Source: Gemmatimonadales bacterium (GTDB lineage: Bacteria; Gemmatimonadota; Gemmatimonadetes; Gemmatimonadales; GWC2-71-9). Taken from it: DNA of 34,291 nucleotides. The notes under the pieces were generated by a model. That model saw only the letters and a program-made list of their open reading frames with translations. It was not told where the DNA came from and ran no database searches. Each line of letters begins with the position of its first letter. Positions within the stretch are counted from its first letter, which is position 1. Position numbers and translations under genes: made by a program. This document shows, piece after piece, positions 9,274 to 15,225 of the stretch. The stretch spans positions 1 through 34,291 of the forward strand of contig JAICVB010000004.1 of NCBI GenBank assembly GCA_025935545.1. Reading direction: 5' to 3'.

Positions 9274-9717
9274 TCAGTCGATGCGCACGCTGTCGGGCCG
9301 CTCGGGGAAGCTCCCCAGGGCGGCCCGATCCGCGTTCCAGGTGGACCAGGTGAGCGGGCATCCCTCGCCGAACGGCGGGTCGGGGTGGCCCGGCCGGCCC
9401 AGCAGCTCGTGCAGCATCTCGTGGCGCACCACCAGCTCGTTGTTCCGGTAGTCGCCGGCCAGGAAGATTTCGTGGCTGGACTCCCAGTGGCCGGCGCAGG
9501 TGCCGCCCGGACACTTGAAGCCCGGGCCCTCCACCACGAACCATTTCACCCGATCGAAGTCGCCGGTGCGGCCGGAGCAGGCTTCGGTCTTCGACCACCA
9601 GTCACGGAACCACGACGGCGGCGTGATCGGCGCATCCCCGGCCGGCTCGAAGCCGCACGCGGCAAGGAGCATCGTGAGCAGGATCGTGGTGCGCGCGCGG
9701 GAGGTGCGGCAGGACAT
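9274..9717 (-). CDS. Small lipoprotein with HExxH metallopeptidase-like motif
   Basis: Predicted lipoprotein of 147 residues. The ATG at 9717 is chosen because it gives a basic n-region, a hydrophobic core and an LLAAC lipobox (Cys21); the longer in-frame start at 9813 would spoil the signal peptide. Near the middle, VRHEMLHELLGRPGHPDP carries His99, Glu100, His103 and a downstream His111. This resembles a zincin HExxH with a third histidine but has two more residues than the metzincin spacing. Cys47, Cys69, Cys74 and Cys120 could form two disulfides. It converges with the DUF2723 gene (12-base gap). A secreted zinc-peptidase role is an inference from the motif; no family was recognised. Confidence 0.72.
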   Translation of the reverse strand: MSCRTSRARTTILLTMLLAACGFEPAGDAPITPPSWFRDWWSKTEACSGRTGDFDRVKWFVVEGPGFKCPGGTCAGHWESSHEIFLAGDYRNNELVVRHEMLHELLGRPGHPDPPFGEGCPLTWSTWNADRAALGSFPERPDSVRID

Positions 9718-9987
9718 GAAACCGGTCGGGTCGGGGATGCGCAGTGAGCGGCAGGGTTCGTACCTCGACGCTCCGACCTCGCGCTCCGCTTGAGGTGGAG
9801 CTCGCAAGCACAATCCATTGAGTAGGTTGGGCGACGGTTGGGCGAAGCGTTGCGACCGTGTCGGTGGGACGGTTTCGTGTTGAGGAACCGCGGCTCGCGG
9901 CGCCGCCGTGCACGTCGCGGGTCTTCAGGGGATGCGCAGGCAACGGCCGTGTCCTATGCTCCGCTCGCCCTTCGACTGGAGATCTGT
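9718..9987. other. Intergenic region between divergent lipoprotein genes
   Basis: About 270 bases between the divergently oriented HExxH lipoprotein and the next plus-strand lipoprotein. It contains a perfect 10-base direct repeat (listed separately) and a TATGCT hexamer at 9955-9960 that could be a -10 box for the plus-strand gene; no matching -35 was found. No coding capacity is convincing here. Confidence 0.4.
9825..9845 (+). repeat. Tandem 10-base direct repeat in intergenic region
   Basis: GGTTGGGCGA occurs at 9825-9834 and again at 9836-9845, giving an 11-base period, about one helical turn. It lies between two divergent lipoprotein genes. It could be a regulator binding site on one face of DNA or chance in GC-rich sequence. 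Confidence 0.5.
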
Positions 9988-10470
9988 GTGTCACGCGCCC
10001 TGGTCATGCTGTCGTGTGTTGCGCTCGGGGGATGTTTCCTCGACCCCGGTGCCTGTCGGTACGAGCATCGCACCCTGGTGCTCGATGGCCCGCTCGCCGC
10101 CGAGGCGGCGCCGCCGGCCGGCTCGGTGCAGGCCACCGTCTCGCTCAACGAGACCCGGAATTCCGGCGCTGACTTCCGGGTTCTCAATCTGGTCCTCCAG
10201 GGCGCCCTTGCGGGCGATATCGCCGGAGCGGAGCTGCAGGATGCCGGAACCGAGCCGGGCACCGTGCTCGCGGCGTGGCCCGGCCAGCCCTGGAACCCCA
10301 ATCTCGATCTCGCCACCGCTGCGCCATCGCACGAGCTCCTTGCCGACCTCGCGGGAGCTGGCCGCCTCCGGCTCGTCGTCCGCCTGCTGGTCCCCGGGTC
10401 CACCGAGACCGTGCAAGGCCTCCTGCATGTCACGGAGGATGGCGACTGGATGCACCCGCGCTGCGACTAG
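9988..10470 (+). CDS. Small lipoprotein of unknown function
   Basis: A protein of 160 residues starting at the GTG at 9988, chosen because the sequence then forms a short lipoprotein signal ending in ALGGC (Cys16). An ATG at 10006 would also leave the lipobox but give a very short n-region. The mature part has several beta-strand-like segments (for example TLVLDGPLA and RLRLVVRLLVPGS) and two further Cys near its N-terminus (residue ~22) and close to the end (HPRCD), which could be disulfide bonded. No known family was recognised. The M23 peptidase gene follows in the same direction 88 bases later. Confidence 0.68.
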   Translation: MSRALVMLSCVALGGCFLDPGACRYEHRTLVLDGPLAAEAAPPAGSVQATVSLNETRNSGADFRVLNLVLQGALAGDIAGAELQDAGTEPGTVLAAWPGQPWNPNLDLATAAPSHELLADLAGAGRLRLVVRLLVPGSTETVQGLLHVTEDGDWMHPRCD

Positions 10471-10558
10471 CGCAGCGCCCGATCGCCGCACGAGCGGCGT
10501 GGGCTGCATCACGGCCCGAGGGCGGGTGACACCATAGATCAGGGTCGGGAGGATGGCC

Positions 10559-11671
10559 ATGACCCGACTGCTGCTGCTCGCACTTCTCGCGACGACGCTC
10601 GGCTGCGAACGAGCCGGGCGTCGCCCCATTGCCCGCGACACGGCACCCCCCTCGCACGCGGCGGGACGTGACACCCTTGCCGCGCCGTCCATCCCTCCGG
10701 TGCCGGCAGATTCGATGACCATCCGCATGAGCGCGACGGGAGACAGCGCCCGGGCGGACACCGCCCTTCCGGCGCTCCATACCGGCGGGGCCGAGTCGGC
10801 CGGCGACAGCGCGACGGTGAGCATCGAGCCGCTGGGCCCGGTGCGCGGCGGCGTGATCGCCGCCACCATCGAGGCGGCCGGCGGTTCGACGCCCCAGTGC
10901 ACCTGGAAATCGGCGCCCCTGCCCTGTTACGCGAGCGGCAGCGCCATCCGTGCCATTATCCCGCTCCCGGCGGACGATCCCGCCGGCGGGTTCCTGCTGA
11001 CCATGGACGCACGCGGCCGCTCCGCACGCCGCACGATTGTGGTGGGTGACCGCGATTTCGGCCGTCAGGTCGTCCTCCTCGATTCGGCACACTACGCGCT
11101 CGTGCGGCGCGGCAAGGAGATCGCGCGGGATGCGCGGGCCATCCGGCAGGTACTGCAGTCGGAGTCTCCGGACGCGCGGTGGTCCGGACGGTGGCTCGAT
11201 CCGGGCGGGGGGGCGCGGGCGGAGGGGTACGGCACCGAGCGGTTCTACTACCGTGCCTCCGACTCGAGCCGCGTGATGTCGCTGCGCCCGTCCGCACGCA
11301 CGACCGGCGACTTCGGCGCGGACACCACGGCGATCGGGTCGAACGACACGCCGTCCTGGCGGCACGCCGGCGTGGACATCGCGCTTGCACGCGGCGCGCC
11401 GGTCCGGGCCGCCGCCGCCGGCATCGTCGCGGCGGCGTCGGAGTACGTGCTGACCGGCCGGACCGTGATCCTCGACCACGGGCAGGGGATCCATACCGCC
11501 TACTTCCATCTCGACACCATCACCGTCCGCCCCGGTGACGTCGTTCGCCGTGGTGAGCGTCTCGGCCGGGTCGGCAGCACCGGGCTCGCCACGGGTCCCC
11601 ACCTCCACTATGGCGTCTACGTCCACGGCCGGGACGTCGACCCGGCTGCCTGGCACCGGATCGCCCGATAA
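10559..11671 (+). CDS. M23 family (LytM-type) metallopeptidase lipoprotein
   Basis: Predicted envelope zinc endopeptidase, or peptidoglycan-binding relative, of 370 residues. The ATG at 10559 is favoured over the ATG at 10553 because GGGAGG at 10547-10552 lies 6 bases before it. A signal with a TTLGC lipobox (Cys16) is followed by a Thr/Ser/Ala/Asp-rich linker to about residue 80 and a middle region of unknown fold. The C-terminal ~110 residues are an M23 domain with all zinc and catalytic positions: His269 and Asp273 (HAGVD), His317 (YFHL), and His348/His350 (HLH). All ligands are present, so an active peptidoglycan hydrolase is likely; the target bond cannot be read. It lies 94 bases upstream of the nirK operon in the same direction. 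Confidence 0.9.
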   Translation: MTRLLLLALLATTLGCERAGRRPIARDTAPPSHAAGRDTLAAPSIPPVPADSMTIRMSATGDSARADTALPALHTGGAESAGDSATVSIEPLGPVRGGVIAATIEAAGGSTPQCTWKSAPLPCYASGSAIRAIIPLPADDPAGGFLLTMDARGRSARRTIVVGDRDFGRQVVLLDSAHYALVRRGKEIARDARAIRQVLQSESPDARWSGRWLDPGGGARAEGYGTERFYYRASDSSRVMSLRPSARTTGDFGADTTAIGSNDTPSWRHAGVDIALARGAPVRAAAAGIVAAASEYVLTGRTVILDHGQGIHTAYFHLDTITVRPGDVVRRGERLGRVGSTGLATGPHLHYGVYVHGRDVDPAAWHRIAR

Positions 11672-11765
11672 AGAATCTTTCACAACCCCTTCAGTCGCCC
11701 TTGCCCGGCCGAACGGTATCCTCCTCGCGCAACCTGATGTCCACCGCGACGGAGCGAACCGGAAC

Positions 11766-12791
11766 ATGTCGATCAAGGCGAAGTTTGAGCTGACCACCGC
11801 GACCCTGCTGGCCCTGGCCGGGGTCTTCTTCCTCACCACCGCCGCGGTCCGCCGGCCCCCGGCGCTCGAGCGCGTCGATTTCGGCGCGCGACGGACCGCG
11901 ACGGCGCCCGCGTGGGACGCTCGCGTGGCGCCCGTCGCGGATGCCGCGATCAAGGAATTCCGGATCCCGATTACCCACGACACCGTCGAGATCGCGAACG
12001 GCGTCCGCTACGTCGGCTGGACCTTCGGCGGCACCGTGCCGGGCCCGGTCATCCGCGTTCGCGAGGGCGACCTCGTCCGCATCCGGCTGGTCAACGAGGC
12101 GAAGGGGATGCCCCACTCGATCGACTTCCACGCGGCACGGCTCCCCATGGACCACGCCATGAAGTCCATCGCGCCGGGCGACTCCCTCAGCTTCGAGTTC
12201 ACGGCGACCACGCCGGGCGCCTTCATGGTGCACTGCGGGACGGCCCCGCTGCTGATGCACATCGCGCAGGGCATGTACCTGGCGATCATCGTGGATCCGA
12301 AGGACGGCTGGCCCGGGCACGTCGACAAGGAGTTCGTGCTGGTCCAGAGTGAGTTCTATCCCAGGCCCTCGGCCGCCGACACGTCGGTGCGCGAGGGTGA
12401 CTGGGACGCCATGCTCGCCGGCACGCCCACCTACGTGACCTTCAATGGCCGGGCCGACCAGTATCGGGCCGCCCCGCTCCAGGTCGACGAGGGCGACAAG
12501 GTCCGCTTCTTCGTCGTGAACGCCGGGCCGAGCCGTGACAGCGACTTCCACATCGTCGGCGCCATCTTCGACACCGTCTATCCCGACGGCGACCCGGACC
12601 ACGCGCTGCACGGCCTGCAGACCCAGATGGTCCCGGTGGGTGGCGGCGCCGTGTTCGAGACGACCTTCGCCAGGGGTCGGAGCGGGGAGGGCCACTACGC
12701 CTTCGTGACCCACTCCTTCGCCGATGCGACCCGAGGGGCGGTCGGCGTCATCGAGGTGGGGCATCCGAGGCTGATGGCAGCGGGGCACTGA
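11766..12791 (+). CDS. nirK: Copper-containing nitrite reductase, class II (AniA-like)
   Basis: Reduces nitrite to nitric oxide in the periplasm. The ATG at 11766 gives 341 residues; the longer open frame upstream overlaps the M23 gene and is not homologous. Residues ~8-28 form a single N-terminal hydrophobic segment, a signal or membrane anchor. Two cupredoxin domains follow. Type 1 copper ligands are His117, Cys157, His165 and Met170. Type 2 copper ligands are His122, His156 and His316. The catalytic pair corresponds to Asp120 and His262. The blocks MHIAQGMY, VDKEF-VQ and FHIVGAIFD match Neisseria AniA better than class I NirK. It begins a tightly packed five-gene unit; the next ATG follows the stop by 3 bases. 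The assignment rests on the full ligand set, though nitrite reduction itself is untested. Confidence 0.9.
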   Translation: MSIKAKFELTTATLLALAGVFFLTTAAVRRPPALERVDFGARRTATAPAWDARVAPVADAAIKEFRIPITHDTVEIANGVRYVGWTFGGTVPGPVIRVREGDLVRIRLVNEAKGMPHSIDFHAARLPMDHAMKSIAPGDSLSFEFTATTPGAFMVHCGTAPLLMHIAQGMYLAIIVDPKDGWPGHVDKEFVLVQSEFYPRPSAADTSVREGDWDAMLAGTPTYVTFNGRADQYRAAPLQVDEGDKVRFFVVNAGPSRDSDFHIVGAIFDTVYPDGDPDHALHGLQTQMVPVGGGAVFETTFARGRSGEGHYAFVTHSFADATRGAVGVIEVGHPRLMAAGH

Positions 12792-12794
12792 ACC

Positions 12795-13001
12795 ATGCAG
12801 ACGCCCTTTCCTTCCCTGGCACCGGCGCTCACCGTCAACGATCTCCTCCGGGAGCGGCCGGAGGCGGCCGCAGTCCTCAATCGGCTCGGCATCGACACCT
12901 GCTGCGGCGGCTCCCTCACTCTCGCCGACGCCGCGGCCTCGGTCGGCCTGCCGCTGGCGGAGCTGCTCGCGGCGGTGCGGCCGCCGCTGGGGGCCCCGTG
13001 A
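12795..13001 (+). CDS. Stand-alone ScdA_N (DUF542) domain protein, Ric-like
   Basis: A protein of 68 residues consisting of just the N-terminal domain of Ric/ScdA/YtfE/DnrN iron-sulfur repair proteins. The signature is VNDLLRERPEAAAVLNRLG followed by the adjacent cysteines Cys36-Cys37 in DTCCGG, then a leucine-rich helix. Full Ric proteins (~220 residues) carry a C-terminal di-iron hemerythrin domain that reacts to NO damage; that domain is absent here. Stand-alone versions may bind or deliver metal or act as a partner, but this is not established. The gene sits between nirK (3-base gap) and the cupin gene (GTGA overlap), so production with NO-generating NirK is expected. The short length agrees with the domain, and no frameshift is needed. 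Confidence 0.88.
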   Translation: MQTPFPSLAPALTVNDLLRERPEAAAVLNRLGIDTCCGGSLTLADAAASVGLPLAELLAAVRPPLGAP

Positions 13002-13330
13002 ACGCCTACGATCCCCGCGCCATCGCCGCGGCGGCGGTGTCGGCGGGCCACGACCGGCCGGCCGTCGCGCTGGCGCACGACACGGATGACGGACGGCTGG
13101 TCGTCTTCCGCATCGCGCCCGGCCAGCGGGTGCCCCCGCACACCAGCACGTCGAGCGTGTTCATGACGGTCGTCTCGGGCACCGGCTTCGTGCTCGGCGG
13201 TGACGGGGAGCGCGCGGTGCGGGCCGGGGATCTGCTCGCGCTCGCGCCGCGGGAGCAGCACGGCATGCGCGCCGCGGACGACGAGCTGGTGATCGCGGCG
13301 CTGATCACGCCGCGGCCCGGCAGCCGCTGA
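12998..13330 (+). CDS. Small cupin-domain protein
   Basis: A single-domain beta-barrel protein of 110 residues. The GTG at 12998 overlaps the previous stop as GTGA. Cupin motif 1 is recognisable (GQRVPPHTSTSSVFMTVVSG), as is motif 2 (RAGDLLALAPREQHGM). The usual metal set HxH plus Glu in motif 1 is reduced to a single His, with one His in motif 2, so metal binding may be weak, absent or use other ligands. The role is unknown; the position inside the nirK operon suggests sensing or protection linked to NO or metals. The TGA at 13328-13330 shares one base with the ATG of the next gene. Confidence 0.83.
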   Translation: MNAYDPRAIAAAAVSAGHDRPAVALAHDTDDGRLVVFRIAPGQRVPPHTSTSSVFMTVVSGTGFVLGGDGERAVRAGDLLALAPREQHGMRAADDELVIAALITPRPGSR

Positions 13331-13773
13331 TGGACTGGTTCGTCCGCTGGTTCATCCGGGCGAGCCTCGCGTGGCTCGCCGTCGGCATCACGCTGGGGCT
13401 CTGCATGGCGGCGCATCCGCAGTGGATCATCTACCGCCCGGCCCACGTGCACATGAACCTGGTCGGCTTCGTCACGATGATGATCTTCGGCGTGGCCTAC
13501 CATGTCATTCCCCGCTTCACCGGCCACCCGCTCTGGAGCTCCTCGCTGCCCGCCTCTCACTGGTGGCTGTCCAACGTGGGCCTCGCCGGCATGACCATCG
13601 GGTTCGTGCTCCAGCCGCATCCGGGCATGCATGGCGCGACCTTCCTCGTGGCCGGCGGACTCCTCGAGACGCTGGGCGCCTACCTGTTCGTGTACAACAT
13701 CTGGCGCACGCTCGGAGGAACGCTTCCGTCGGCCGCTCCCGCGCCGCGCCGTCCGCTTCCCACCCGCGCATGA
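13330..13773 (+). CDS. Four-helix heme-copper-oxidase subunit I-like membrane protein
   Basis: An integral membrane protein of 147 residues with four hydrophobic segments at about 7-27, 40-61, 78-95 and 102-123. The segment YRPAHVHMNLVGFVTMMIFG aligns by eye with the helix of CcoN/NorB-type subunit I that begins RP.H and holds a low-spin heme ligand. His39, His41, His58, His66, His77, His97 and His101 offer several possible ligands. Full subunit I has 12 or more helices, so this is a truncated or stand-alone module rather than a working oxidase. It may bind one heme b and serve as an NO-responsive or electron-transfer protein; that is inference. It overlaps the cupin stop by one base and the next gene as ATGA. 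Confidence 0.8.
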   Translation: MDWFVRWFIRASLAWLAVGITLGLCMAAHPQWIIYRPAHVHMNLVGFVTMMIFGVAYHVIPRFTGHPLWSSSLPASHWWLSNVGLAGMTIGFVLQPHPGMHGATFLVAGGLLETLGAYLFVYNIWRTLGGTLPSAAPAPRRPLPTRA

Positions 13774-15176
13774 ACGGCCTTCCGGAAATCATTCAGGGCG
13801 GCATGGGGATCGGCGTGTCCGGCTGGCGCCTGGCACGTGCAGTCTCCTCGGCCGGCCAGCTTGGCGTGGTGTCGGGCACGGCGGTCGAATCGCTGTTCGT
13901 GCGGCGCCTGCAGGACGGCGACGCCGACGGCCATCTGCGCCGCGCCATGGCGGCCTTTCCGCTCCCCGGCGTGGCTGCCGATGCGCTCCGCCGCTACTAC
14001 CTGCGGGGCGGGCGTCTCGCCGGCACGGCGTATCGCATGCTCCCGATGTATCGCCTCGGCGCGTCGCGGGCTCGCGAGAGCATCACCGTGCTGGCAAGCT
14101 TCGTCGAGGTGTGGCTCGCGCGCGAGGGGCACGCCGGGCCGGTGGGCGTCAACCTGCTGACGAAGGTGCAGCTGCCGAATCTCGCCGCGCTCTACGGGGC
14201 GATGCTCGCCGGCGCCGCGGTCGTGCTGATGGGCGCCGGCATCCCGCGGGACATCCCCGCCGTCCTGGACGCCTTTGCCGAGGGCCGTCCGGCCTCGCTT
14301 CGGCTGGACGTGGAGGGGCTGAGCGAGGGCCGCGACGTCCGCGCGAGATTCGACCCCGCCGATTACTTCGATTCGCCCCCCGCGCTCGCGCGGCCGGCCT
14401 TCCTCGCGATCGTGGCGAGCAACTCACTTGCGACGATGCTGGCGCGGAAGGCCAGCGGACGCGTCGACGGATTCGTCATCGAGGGGCCGACCGCCGGTGG
14501 CCACAACGCGCCCCCGCGCAGCGCGGCGCCGCTCAATGAGCGCGGCGAGCCGGTCTATGGCGAGCGGGATGTCGTGGACCTCGACAAGCTGAGGGAGCTG
14601 GGCCTCCCGTTCTGGCTCGCGGGCGGCACGGGATCGCCGGGAGCGCTCCGCGCCGCGTGGGCCGCGGGCGCCGCGGGAATCCAGGTCGGAACGCTCTTTG
14701 CCTACGCCGACGAGTCGGGCCTCGCACCCGAGCTCAGGCAGTCCGTCCTCGAGCATGTGGCGCGCGGGGAGGTGGACGTATTCACCGATCCGCGCGCGTC
14801 GCCGACCGGGTATCCGTTCAAGGTGGTGCGCTGGCCGGCTGATCCCGCGGCAGCGCTGCCGGAGCGGACCCGGATCTGCGACATCGGAGGCCTGCGCGTG
14901 CCCTACCAGCAGCCGGACGGCAGGATCGGCTACCGCTGCGCGGCGGAGCCGGTGGACGCGTACGTGCGGAAGGGCGGGCGAATCGAGGATACGGAGGGGC
15001 GCCGCTGTCTCTGCAATGCGCTGCTCGCGAATGTGGGCCAGGCGCAGCTGAGGGACGACGGTCGGGTCGAGCCCGCCCTGATCACGAGTGGCGACGATTT
15101 GAAGGCGCTTGGCTCCTTCCTTCGAGGACGACGCGGCTACGCGGCCGGAGACGTGCTCGACTACCTGCTCGGGTGA
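13770..15176 (+). CDS. Nitronate monooxygenase-family FMN protein with C-terminal extension
   Basis: A TIM-barrel flavoprotein of 468 residues, probably cytoplasmic. The ATG at 13770 overlaps the previous stop (ATGA); the longer open frame upstream is a shadow. Family blocks include EIIQGGMGIGVSGWRLARAV at the N-terminus, VIEGPTAGGHN with the catalytic-type His245, FWLAGGTGSPGALRAAW for the FMN phosphate, and AGIQVGTLFAYADES. The family oxidises alkyl nitronates and releases nitrite, though related members are enoyl reductases (FabK) or PfaD. About 110 residues extend beyond the barrel and include a conserved-looking RCLCNALLANVG. This is longer than classic 320-380 residue enzymes, so the exact substrate is open. 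As last gene of the nirK operon it could supply nitrite. Confidence 0.85.
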   Translation: MNGLPEIIQGGMGIGVSGWRLARAVSSAGQLGVVSGTAVESLFVRRLQDGDADGHLRRAMAAFPLPGVAADALRRYYLRGGRLAGTAYRMLPMYRLGASRARESITVLASFVEVWLAREGHAGPVGVNLLTKVQLPNLAALYGAMLAGAAVVLMGAGIPRDIPAVLDAFAEGRPASLRLDVEGLSEGRDVRARFDPADYFDSPPALARPAFLAIVASNSLATMLARKASGRVDGFVIEGPTAGGHNAPPRSAAPLNERGEPVYGERDVVDLDKLRELGLPFWLAGGTGSPGALRAAWAAGAAGIQVGTLFAYADESGLAPELRQSVLEHVARGEVDVFTDPRASPTGYPFKVVRWPADPAAALPERTRICDIGGLRVPYQQPDGRIGYRCAAEPVDAYVRKGGRIEDTEGRRCLCNALLANVGQAQLRDDGRVEPALITSGDDLKALGSFLRGRRGYAAGDVLDYLLG

Positions 15177-15225
15177 CGCTGGTCGCCGCCGGGGCGCGCG
15201 GGAGCCCGCCGCCTGCTCCGCGCGG

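Noticed and set aside
11672-11765. FNR, NsrR or Dnr-type operator upstream of nirK
   Set aside because: No TTGAT-N4-ATCAA or NsrR-like palindrome was seen in the 94 bases; regulation by NO or oxygen cannot be claimed from this sequence.
11766-12791. Suspected loss of the catalytic His in NirK because the GGHGD-type block of class I enzymes is missing
   Set aside because: Counting from the type 2 ligand His316 shows that His262 in FHIVGAIFD is the catalytic His; the second His of class I enzymes is not the catalytic one and is also absent in AniA.
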